The notes under the pieces were generated by a model. That model ran no database searches, had not been told where the DNA came from, and was given only the letters and a program-made list of their open reading frames with translations. A program made the position numbers and the translations under genes. DNA of 64,000 nucleotides. Origin: Dyella flava. Lineage in GTDB: Bacteria > Pseudomonadota > Gammaproteobacteria > Xanthomonadales > Rhodanobacteraceae. The number at the start of each line of letters is the position of its first letter. Position 1 is the first letter of the stretch. The stretch lies in assembly GCF_016904955.1 (NCBI RefSeq), contig NZ_JADIKE010000027.1, positions 108,814-172,813 on the forward strand, in the 5' to 3' direction. Shown here piece after piece: positions 55,492 to 63,400 of this stretch.

Positions 55492-55570
55492 CGTCGCCCC
55501 GGCGAAGGCCGGGGCCTGGTGACGTGGATGTAACAAAGGCGCTAGATCCCGGCCTTCGCCGGGACAACGG
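55492..55570. repeat. CCCGGCGAAGGCCGGG inverted repeat pair
   Basis: CCCGGCGAAGGCCGGG (55498-55513) and its exact complement (55548-55563) are 34 bases apart. They resemble the dispersed GTCATTCCCGCGAAGGCGGG repeats and the copy at 9265. The stretch 55405-55779 otherwise holds no gene. Confidence 0.7.
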
Positions 55571-55779
55571 TGAGGCGATTTGAAAAGTCGCGGATGACTT
55601 GGACGGCTCCCAGGTTCCGTTGGTGTCGGTGAGCAAAAACGTGGGGAAACCTCAGCCCCTGACCTATTCCGCGATTGCGGCAAGAGCCGTTCCAGACTTG
55701 ACGGTTGTGCAGCCCTATCGCACAGTTTTCCGTCCCAAACAGACGGGAGTGGCATCTTTTGAAATGCCGGGAAAGTGGA

Positions 55780-56328
55780 ATGCCCGACGAGGCGCTATGG
55801 GCGACTTTTTTTGATGCAGAAGCCGCGCTGGCCAAACTATGGCCTGGACCTCATGGTGATGCCGTGGAATTGGGCAGCGGCTTCGGCACCTTCACGCTGG
55901 CCGCCGCTCGCCATACCGCCGGCATCATCACCGCACTCGATATTGACCCGGCGATGATCGCGAATGTTCGCACGAAGGCCAAGGCGCTTGGCTTATCCAA
56001 TATCCACCTACAAGAACATGACTTTGTCGCCGGCAATCTTGGTGTTCCGCCAGGCAGCCAGGCACATGTCATGGTGTACAACCTGTTACACATGGAAGAT
56101 CCGGTGCCCTTGCTGCGCAAAGCACATCACGCACTTGCGTCCGAAGGGTCTATTTCGATCATGCATTGGCGTTGCGACATATCCACGCCACGCGGCCCGT
56201 CGATGGCGATCCGCCCAACGCCGGACGATTGTGCGGCGTGGCTGGCCGAAGCTGGCTTCGAGCTGATCAAGCATGTCGATCTAAGCGACTGTTGTCCGTT
56301 TCACTATGGGCTGACTGCCCAATACTGA
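55780..56328 (+). CDS. Class I SAM-dependent methyltransferase
   Basis: The 182-aa protein has the Rossmann methyltransferase motifs: AVELGSGFGTFTLAAAR (motif I), ALDIDPAMIANV (acidic loop), and HVMVYNLLHMEDPVPLLR (motif IV/V). ATG 55780 has GGGAAAGTGG upstream; the open frame extends further left without support. It is shorter than most family members at the C-terminus. Substrate unknown. Confidence 0.82.
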   Translation: MPDEALWATFFDAEAALAKLWPGPHGDAVELGSGFGTFTLAAARHTAGIITALDIDPAMIANVRTKAKALGLSNIHLQEHDFVAGNLGVPPGSQAHVMVYNLLHMEDPVPLLRKAHHALASEGSISIMHWRCDISTPRGPSMAIRPTPDDCAAWLAEAGFELIKHVDLSDCCPFHYGLTAQY

Positions 56329-56482
56329 TGTACTAGGCATGTATCCAGGATACGTGAAGCAGCCGTGAGTCCCTCATCGCCCCCCCTGCACGACCCTGAA
56401 AGAAAACACGCATACACGCACGGCGAGATAAGACATTACGCCTGCAATATGCGATAAAAGCGCTGCCGGGAAGTCAGGCGCC

Positions 56483-56552
56483 GAGGAGGGGCCCCTCCTC
56501 AACATGGATGACCGATGCCCGACCGAGCCGCCGCCAAGGCGGCTCGTTTATA
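56483..56552. terminator. Palindrome plus bidirectional terminator hairpin
   Basis: GAGGAGGGGCCCCTCCTC (56483-56500) is a perfect 18-bp palindrome. CGAGCCGCC / GGCGGCTCG (56524-56546) forms a 9-bp stem with a GCCAA loop followed by TTTATA. Together they separate the methyltransferase from the leftward gene; the second hairpin is a plausible terminator. Confidence 0.6.
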
Positions 56553-56643
56553 TCCGGCCTTCAAAAACCTGATGCATTGATGGCTGGCCATCTGGCGCAG
56601 CCATCCTCGCCCGAAGTATTCGAAGTGCGACCCGCCTATCCCT

Positions 56644-56925
56644 TCAAGCCGGATCGGTGGAGAGCATCACCTTCAGGCGCGCCATTTCCGCATAGAGCAC
56701 ATCCAGCTCCTGGCGCAGCGACTGATTGGCATCCATCAGCTGCCTGATCTGCTCGCACTGCGTCACCACCGTGCGCAGCACTTCCGTATTTACCGTGACA
56801 TGCCGACTGCGATAAGCGCGCATGCGCTCCGCAGCCGACTTTGCCTTGCCGGTTGGTGGCCGCCCGCGCCGTGGGCGCAGCGGAAAAGTCATAGCGATGG
56901 TGCCGGGATCGCGCGGGTCAACCAT
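56644..56925 (-). CDS. Small basic coiled-coil protein, probably DNA-binding
   Basis: The 93-aa protein has a basic RGRPP motif (residues about 18-25, AT-hook-like), then AKSAAERMRAYRSRH and a leucine-rich coiled coil (about 50-88; IRQLMDANQSLRQELDVLYA). ATG 56925 is preceded by AGGAGG at the ideal spacing. A perfect 20-bp palindrome lies 28 bases upstream, so autoregulation is likely. Similar small proteins occur on mobile DNA in proteobacteria; the role here is unknown. Confidence 0.65.
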   Translation of the reverse strand: MVDPRDPGTIAMTFPLRPRRGRPPTGKAKSAAERMRAYRSRHVTVNTEVLRTVVTQCEQIRQLMDANQSLRQELDVLYAEMARLKVMLSTDPA

Positions 56926-56952
56926 GGGAGTCCTCCTGTCGATAAGAGCATT

Positions 56953-56972
56953 TTATCGTAACGTTACGATAA
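56953..56972. promoter_or_regulatory. Perfect 20-bp palindromic operator
   Basis: TTATCGTAACGTTACGATAA is its own reverse complement over 20 bases. It lies 28 bases before the start codon of the small coiled-coil protein gene, where it would overlap a promoter. The palindromic form suits a homodimeric repressor, presumably that protein itself. Confidence 0.75.
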
Positions 56973-57346
56973 TTGCAAGTGTTTTGAGCGGTATTTCGAG
57001 ATCCATATTCGTCTCTAGAAATCCGCATCACCGCGCAGGAAGAGGCGTGCGCACAACGCCTTTGCGCCGTGTTCAACGAACAGCAAGAGGAAAAATTGGT
57101 CATCCGCCAAAAATAGGAGTGACCAAAACTCCGCGCTTAGTCGGCATCAAGGACTATGAAAAGTACTTCTGGCTATCGCCAGATCTGGATGCTGCAGCAT
57201 CGTGCCCAGCGGCATCGGCGGCCTGCCTTCGGGTAATGAGGCTCAATGATCGTTTCGAGCAACGACCATGGAATTTTATTCATAATCACTTCCATCCAAA
57301 TGAAGCGAACTCATGCAATTGATGAGTTGCCCCCTTTATCAAGGAG
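56973..57346. other. Stretch without a supported gene
   Basis: These 374 bases carry only open frames without recognisable domains or a good ribosome-binding site, and base composition turns AT-richer towards the right. It may be eroded coding DNA at the edge of the haemagglutinin locus. Confidence 0.45.
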
Positions 57347-57508
57347 GTGAAACTGACCCGCTTTTTTTCAAGAATGTTTCATGATATTTCCAACCGAATG
57401 GCCTCTTTGTTGGAGCATAGCGAGCGTTTGTCTCAGCCGATGAGTGACATGACTACGGACCGTTCAGAACGATCTGTTTGGAAAACCAATGCCGGCAGCA
57501 CATTCTGA
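57347..57508 (+). CDS. Possible small peptide behind a near-perfect Shine-Dalgarno
   Basis: AAGGAGGTGA at 57341-57350 is a full complement of the 16S anti-Shine-Dalgarno and is followed by an open frame to TGA 57506-57508. GTG 57347 would overlap the site, so CTG 57353 or ATG 57374 are possible starts. The peptide (RFFSRMFHDISNRM, then LLEHSERLSQPM) is amphipathic and up to 53 aa. No family is recognised, so coding status is uncertain. Confidence 0.3.
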   Translation: MKLTRFFSRMFHDISNRMASLLEHSERLSQPMSDMTTDRSERSVWKTNAGSTF

Positions 57509-57610
57509 CGAACCAAACATTAGATCGCCTGCACCGTTGCTGGCAAACGATGTGATGTTTGCGCAGGGGTCACTATCGGCGGCCTGTTCAGTCATTGCCG
57601 GAATCTGTGA

Positions 57611-57820
57611 TCAGTTGCACCGGAATCCGCAGTCACCACGCGAGTAGCGCTGTAGGATAAGGTGGTAGTAATCCTTAACTAGTCCAAAAACAAATTGTGG
57701 CCGATAGCTAGGATTCCCCGATGGTCTTTTTAAGGCGTCTTTGACACGAGATATGGTTTTCTCAGAAAACGCAACCGTGCCATCCCAATATGCCAAATCG
57801 CCCAGTGTCACCCGAATCAT
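57611..57820 (-). pseudogene. Truncated putative immunity gene (PoNi/DUF1910-like start)
   Basis: A 69-aa frame with an AAAGG-type upstream site ends VKDYYHLILQRYSRGD followed by six unrelated residues and a stop. The hydrophobic-aromatic helix ending in YSRGD is reminiscent of DUF1910/PoNi immunity proteins, which are normally over 200 aa, so this looks like the N-terminal remnant of one. It lies last in the row of small genes behind the haemagglutinin toxins, where orphan immunity fragments are common. The family link is tentative. Confidence 0.4.
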
Positions 57821-57932
57821 TTCACACCTTTATAACTCTGGATGCTTACCCTGGAATCAGCAGAACACCAATTAGAACTGTGTATTCGCCCACGTTTACG
57901 AAAGTCGCCCCTTGTATCGAAACAGCGATAGA

Positions 57933-58223
57933 TCACTGCTTAAACTGATAGGCAATGCCACACACAATAAGAAAGGTAGCAAAAAACAGCACAGTTATTA
58001 GCGTCAAACCCCCCTCATCCCCGCACCTGACTGAGCGACATATCTCAGACAGAGAAACATTTGACAAGGGCTTGGTATAGAAAACCCACGCGTATTCAAA
58101 AAATCCAAATGCAGTAAGGCTCGACCCGGGCACTCTCATCAGTAAGAACGCCCCGATCCCGAAGATTACACAAATCCCCGCCCATACCTTTTGCCTTCTA
58201 CCAACATCAATAGTCGCCGTCAT
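57933..58223 (-). CDS. Small two-TM membrane protein, putative immunity protein
   Basis: The 96-aa protein has TM helices at about residues 12-30 (WAGICVIFGIGAFLLM) and 74-92 (LITVLFFATFLIVCGIAYQF). A periplasmic loop between them contains two cysteines (EICRSVRCGDEGG). GC content is well below the genome level. It follows the next immunity-like gene by 11 bases in a leftward row behind the orphan toxin module. Position and size suggest an immunity protein for a membrane- or periplasm-acting toxin; no family is recognised. Confidence 0.55.
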   Translation of the reverse strand: MTATIDVGRRQKVWAGICVIFGIGAFLLMRVPGSSLTAFGFFEYAWVFYTKPLSNVSLSEICRSVRCGDEGGLTLITVLFFATFLIVCGIAYQFKQ

Positions 58224-58234
58224 TTTTTTGTGAG

Positions 58235-58675
58235 CTAAATACCACAGTAATGAATTGACCTAGCACTGTAATCCATATCAAGTTTGATTACTTCGCCACC
58301 TTGAAAGCTAACAGGCCTTCTATCGAAACGAAGCAGAACTCCATCTTTACAATATGCGCCATTACCCTTGGAAGCCCATCCATTAGCGACCAAACCATCG
58401 ATATCTTTCGTGTATGCGGCATCTGATAGCGATACAAACGATATTCCTCGCAATAACGATGCAACCCCATACTTTGCCAAATCATCCCTGTACACGACCT
58501 GCCCACCATTTTGAAGCAAAATAGAAGCCTGCTGCTGCATTTCTCGCAATTTTGATTGCGTTACGGTTACTGATGGATTGATGTAGAGAGCATAAGACAA
58601 CCCCCCACACCAGATCCCTATCAGGCAAAATTTTAAGATTATTGAGATCTTTCGCTTTGAAGTTTTCATAATCAT
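58235..58675 (-). CDS. Membrane-anchored putative immunity protein
   Basis: The 146-aa protein has one N-terminal TM anchor (about 10-30; IILKFCLIGIWCGGLSYAL) and a periplasmic domain of about 110 residues (VVYRDDLAKYGVASLL, then SIHYCGI at the end). Its ATG overlaps the stop codon of the orphan toxin module in ATGA, the tight linkage expected for a toxin/immunity pair. It is AT-rich relative to the chromosome. The in-frame ATG two codons later is an alternative start. No family is recognised. Confidence 0.65.
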   Translation of the reverse strand: MIMKTSKRKISIILKFCLIGIWCGGLSYALYINPSVTVTQSKLREMQQQASILLQNGGQVVYRDDLAKYGVASLLRGISFVSLSDAAYTKDIDGLVANGWASKGNGAYCKDGVLLRFDRRPVSFQGGEVIKLDMDYSARSIHYCGI

Positions 58676-59982
58676 TGCTGCAAATTCGGTCCTGTGCCTG
58701 GAATGGGAGCCGTAAATCCTGTTCCTCCGCTGCCAGAGACTTTATCTCTCACCCCCAGACCCCATCCGATTTCAATCGCAGTTGCTCCACCGAATGAGTG
58801 ATTAAGACCAACGCAAAGTAAATAGCAACCTGCACCGGAGATACTCCCACCACCTAGGAAGTTATTTGTATCTCTCCCAGGATCAAGCACATTTGAACCA
58901 CGATTCATAATCCATCCAAACATAAAACCAGCGCCAGGTGTAACGGGAACACTTCCACCAAATGACCCATACGTCTGGCCATCATGCAAGTTCATTGAAA
59001 ATGAACCGGCGGCCCCCAATCCATTACCACCAACTGAAACATAATCCGGAGGCGGCAAGTTATAAATTTCATTTTCAGGATATTTGTATGGTTGAGGTGC
59101 CGCCATTACAGGTAGTCCCGATCCGTCAGTCTCGTTGATCAATTGAATCGTCGGCGCGTTGAGTGGACCACCCATCAGATTTATGGCTTGATTGAGCAAC
59201 GTCACATACGTCGGACTCGACGGATCAGTGTCATGCAGTTGATTTACGAGCGATGATGGTAGCGACCCAGTAGCTACGGCCCATTTACCCATTGCTAAAT
59301 TTTGGTCGGCGCTGACCTTGTCCCACTTGGCATTAGTGCTGTCGATACACTGCTGATCCTTGCACGCAGCGAGCTCTTGCGCCTTCTGATCTCGTTGCGG
59401 GTGGTTCAAATAGTTGTACGTCGTTCCATCCAACGCCGTCGCCGCTCCCGTGCCACCACCCACCGCCGCACCCACGGCTGTGCTGGCAAGCTTCAGCATG
59501 GTCGCAAACTCCGGCGTACCCGGTGTGTAACCCAGGCTTTCCAGGTATTCGGCCATCTTCTGAATCACCAGCTGATTGGCAGACGCGCCGAGTGCGCCTT
59601 GCAGTGCATCGCCACCACCAAGTGCCGCGATGCCCGCACCGACCACACCATGCAGTATCGTGCGTTCCGTACTGCCTTCAGCCCAGCCCATCTTGGTCGC
59701 AAGATCACCCGCAGCAGTCATGCCCACTTGCCCTGCGACTTGGCCCATTTCGAGTTTCTCTTGCACCTTCTGCGCATCGAAGATCGGTGCGAGCGCCTGA
59801 TTGTCGAGCGTCGGATTACTGTCGAGACCGCTGAGGTCCTGGCTCGGGTTACCACGCACAATGATCGTGCCTTGCGCAATCCATGCGTTGGTATCGCTGT
59901 TGCTGCTTCCCTTCTGTGGAACACCTAAATTCAGTACGCCACCGAAGCCACTTCCGCAAGCGAAGTTAACTACCTTTGACAC
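58672..59982 (-). CDS. Orphan haemagglutinin C-terminal toxin module
   Basis: The 436-aa frame starts with GTG 59982, overlapping the end of the preceding immunity gene, and has no signal or haemagglutinin repeats. From residue 10 (GSGFGG) it matches the pre-toxin region of the large haemagglutinin (LDNQALAPIFDAQKVQEKLE, then LGGGDALQGALGA). A variable middle follows (about 200-310), and the last 125 residues share a domain with the main protein: PDYVSVGGNGLG, then PGAGFMFGW, then C386-x3-C390 and GLNHSFGGATAIE. It is probably a displaced effector tip, expressed only after recombination with the main gene. Confidence 0.75.
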   Translation of the reverse strand: MSKVVNFACGSGFGGVLNLGVPQKGSSNSDTNAWIAQGTIIVRGNPSQDLSGLDSNPTLDNQALAPIFDAQKVQEKLEMGQVAGQVGMTAAGDLATKMGWAEGSTERTILHGVVGAGIAALGGGDALQGALGASANQLVIQKMAEYLESLGYTPGTPEFATMLKLASTAVGAAVGGGTGAATALDGTTYNYLNHPQRDQKAQELAACKDQQCIDSTNAKWDKVSADQNLAMGKWAVATGSLPSSLVNQLHDTDPSSPTYVTLLNQAINLMGGPLNAPTIQLINETDGSGLPVMAAPQPYKYPENEIYNLPPPDYVSVGGNGLGAAGSFSMNLHDGQTYGSFGGSVPVTPGAGFMFGWIMNRGSNVLDPGRDTNNFLGGGSISGAGCYLLCVGLNHSFGGATAIEIGWGLGVRDKVSGSGGTGFTAPIPGTGPNLQQ

Positions 59983-60452
59983 TCTTTCGCTTTATCTAAA
60001 GAACCCTCCAGGCTTTGCAATACAGCTTCGATTTGGGCAGGTGACGACCTCCTGAGCTGATATTCCGAAATAACAGGCCATCCTGTTGGGCTTCCGTCAA
60101 AATCAAACATGACTCCTTGATTAGTCGTCACCCGAAGGACTCCGGAATAGACCCCCTTATCGGCGTAAAGCCTCACTCTAACCGACCAAACATCTTTAGG
60201 ATGATTGGCAATAAACGTATCGGCACCATTCCATATCGCCAAAAACCTATTTAATTCATCGCAACTATTGATCCTGATAGATCTACCAATTGGTGAAATG
60301 CCGGATTTAGGCGTCAATTCAACGTATCGAACTTTTTGTTCGCGCAAGTTCTGAAAGAACTTCTTTCCGTCGCTCGCAGCGGGGTTGAAGATCTTGTATG
60401 CCATCAATGAAGCCCACACCACAACAAAGCAAGTTAGAAACCGATGTTTCAT
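59970..60452 (-). CDS. Membrane-anchored putative immunity protein of the main toxin
   Basis: The 160-aa protein starts 3 bases after the stop codon of the large haemagglutinin. It has an N-terminal TM anchor (about 4-20; FLTCFVVVWASLMAYKIF) and a mixed alpha/beta periplasmic domain (INSCDELNRFLAIWNG, VRVRLYADKGVYSGVLRV) with a charged C-terminus. GC content is low. Position directly behind the toxin C-terminus marks it as the cognate immunity gene of the CDI type. It has no visible similarity to the other immunity candidate at 58235, although the toxins share a C-terminal domain. Confidence 0.68.
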   Translation of the reverse strand: MKHRFLTCFVVVWASLMAYKIFNPAASDGKKFFQNLREQKVRYVELTPKSGISPIGRSIRINSCDELNRFLAIWNGADTFIANHPKDVWSVRVRLYADKGVYSGVLRVTTNQGVMFDFDGSPTGWPVISEYQLRRSSPAQIEAVLQSLEGSLDKAKECQR

Positions 60453-60455
60453 ACT

Positions 60456-63400
60456 TTATTTTTCGCCTTTGTCGCCGCTGGTGAACGGAAGGCTAAAAAT
60501 GGGAGCCATTACCCCAGTCGAGATTGCCCCACCCTTTGCAGGGACTTTAATCCCGCCGCCGAGTTCAATAGCCGTATCGCCACCGTAAGCATGGTTAGCG
60601 CCCGCACACAGGATCGCGCACAGCGACGTATTGAAACTTGCCCCTGTCAGAAAGTCCCTAGTGTTTCCAGCACTGGTCGCGGATGACTCACCGAGATTGC
60701 TCGGGAGCCAGCCTGCCGCAAAACTGGCTCCGGGCAATACGGGTGTATTCCCTGATCCACCGGCATAAACCTGCCCCGTGTGTACATTTAGCGCAATAGA
60801 GCCACCCAAACCAAGTCCACCACCACTTACCGAAATATAGTCTGGAATTGCAGCAAGATAAGGAATGTAGGGTTCTTTAGGTGTGCGCATACCCAGTTGC
60901 TCATTAGTCCACGAATAGGGCGAGCTGGCACCACCAGTACTCGACGAAATGAAGTTAGCCAAGTCCGGACTGATCTGTGTTGATAGTTGCTGCATAAGAA
61001 AAATCTGCTTCCCGTCCGGGCTCTTCTCAAGGATCCATCTGGCGCTCGTATCATAGATCCCGGATGCATCGTTCGAATCAATTAGAAAGCCATTGAAAGC
61101 ATCTTCTTTGAGCGTATTGTTTCCACTGATCCGCAGCGCATCTTCGATCTGCTCTTGCGTGTAAAGACCTCCACTTTCGCCTTCTAATTTCTTGGCAAGA
61201 GTAATTTCGTCTGGATGCAACTGTCGGTTGTATACATCCCCCTGTAGTGCTGTGGAGGCACCTGTACCGCCACCCACGACATCACCAATGGCCATGCTCG
61301 CCAATTGCATCAACGCATTGCGCTGGACTGGATCGGTTATTTTGTTGTCATCGAGGTAGCGCTGCATGGCACCACTGGCCGCTTCGCTTGCGACCGCACC
61401 CAGCGCGCCCTGCAGCGCATCACCACCGCCAAGTGCCGCCGTCGCCGCACCAACAAGGCCATGCAGCAAGGCTTTATTAGTACCGCCGTCGCTCCACGAT
61501 GCCCGCTGTTCCGGTGTCGTCGCATGATTGGCCATGTAGCTGGCGAGGTCGCCGGCCGCTGTCATGCCCACCTGCCCTGCGACCTGGCCCATTTCCAGTT
61601 TCTCTTGCACCTTCTGCGCATCGAAGATCGGTGCGAGTGCCTGGTTGTCGAGCGTTGGATTCCGATTGAGTCCGCTAAGATCCTGGTTCGGGTTGTCGCG
61701 CACAATGATCGTGCCTTGCGCAATCCCTGCGTGGGTATCGCTGCTGCTGCTTTCCTTCTGCGTAATACCTGGGTTCGGCGCACCACTGAAGCCACTACCG
61801 CCATACCCACCGCCACCGGAGCTGTAGCCACCCCCAAAGCCAACGCTGCTGGCGCTGTAGTTGGCGTCGTTGTGAATGCTCTCGTAGGTGAGGCTGCCGG
61901 TGTTAAGTACGTTGTTGCCGGGATCGGCACTGCTAGCGATGACGCCGCCGATGAGGTGGGTATTGCCGCCCACGGTGATATCGAAGCCGTCATCGCCGGC
62001 CTGGATGCCACTGACATCCGTGACGCTGGCGTAATGGCTGTTGACCTTGCTTTGGTTGTAACTCAGGCCGCCGCCACTGCTCATGCCACCGTAACCGATC
62101 ACTACCTGCCCGCTGGCTTGCCATTGCTTGCTGGCGTAGTCGTCGGTGTCCTGTTCGCTTTGAATCAGCAGGTTGTTGCCAATGCTGGCAATGACCTGAT
62201 TGCCGGCGAGCTGGGCGCCCTTGATGGTGGTGTCGTTGCCGCTGATCAGCGTGAGGGTGCCATCGGCGTTGATGGTGCTGTCGGTATGGGTGACGCCGTT
62301 GCCATGGGCGTTGCCTCGGCCCGCGGCCGCTTGGGCATAGATGCCGAAGCCGCTGGTGCCGAACAGCACGCCGACGCCCGCGCTGGTGTTTTGGTTGTTG
62401 CTTTGAAGCGTGTGTGTTTCTTGTTGGCTGAGCATGTTGAGGTTGTTGGCCGCAGCGAGTGCCACGTTGTCGCCACTGATCTGGCTGCCGATGATGTCGA
62501 GATCACCCCCGGTGGCGGCGATGGTGACGTTGCCGTTGCTGCGGACGGTGCTGCCGTAGGTGGTGTCGTCATGGCTGGTGGTGGTGCTGGATGCACTGCT
62601 GCCACCGATGCCGATCTTGAAGTCGATGCCGGCTTTGCCTTGGGCGGCGTTGGCAATGGCGTCGGCGCCGGTCTGACCAGGATTGAGGCCCATGCCTTGG
62701 CCGGCGCCGGACGAGAACAAGGTTTGCGCAGCTTGTGCGGCGTAGAGCGCCTTGAGGCGATCGTCATGCACTTGGCTGCCGCGTTGCGCGCTGTAGTAGA
62801 CGCTGTTGGCGACATTAGCGGCGGTGCCGCCGATACCGAAGTTGATGCCGCCCTGACTCACCTTCTGCGTCTGCGTGATATCGGTCGTGCCCACGGCGGC
62901 ATCGATGGTGACCTGCTTGCCGACGATGGTGGTGGCGGTATTGCTCAGCACATCGCTGCCGGTGATGTGCACGTCGTTGCCGGCGCTGAGTGTCACGCTT
63001 CCGTTCACGCTGCCCACCGTGCTGCCGTTGTAGCTCACGTCGTGCACGGTGGTGGTGTCCTTGGTGCTGCGGCTGCCGATCAGTACGCTCAAGCCACCGT
63101 TGTTCATCAGGCCAGAGTGGCTGCTGCCGTCGGCTTGTTGGTAGTCGTAGGTGTTCTGGCCGGCGTTGAGGGTGAGGTTGTTACCGGCGGCCAGCAGCAC
63201 GTTGTCGGTGCCAACGATTTGCGCGTTGGTGGCGGCCAGGTCGTGGCCGGCGGCGACGGTGACGCTGTCACCACTCAGCACGCTGCCGACGCTGGTGCTT
63301 TGGGTGATCTGGGTGCTGCTGCTGTGACTGCGCCATTCCGGGTCCACGGAACCAAAGCGTTTGCTGCTGGTGCTGAAAAAACTGAAGCTTTTGGTTTGTG

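Noticed and set aside
54502..55755. Leftward 417-codon open frame across the ferritin-like gene
   Set aside because: It runs through a terminator and a dispersed repeat and is antisense to convincing diiron motifs.
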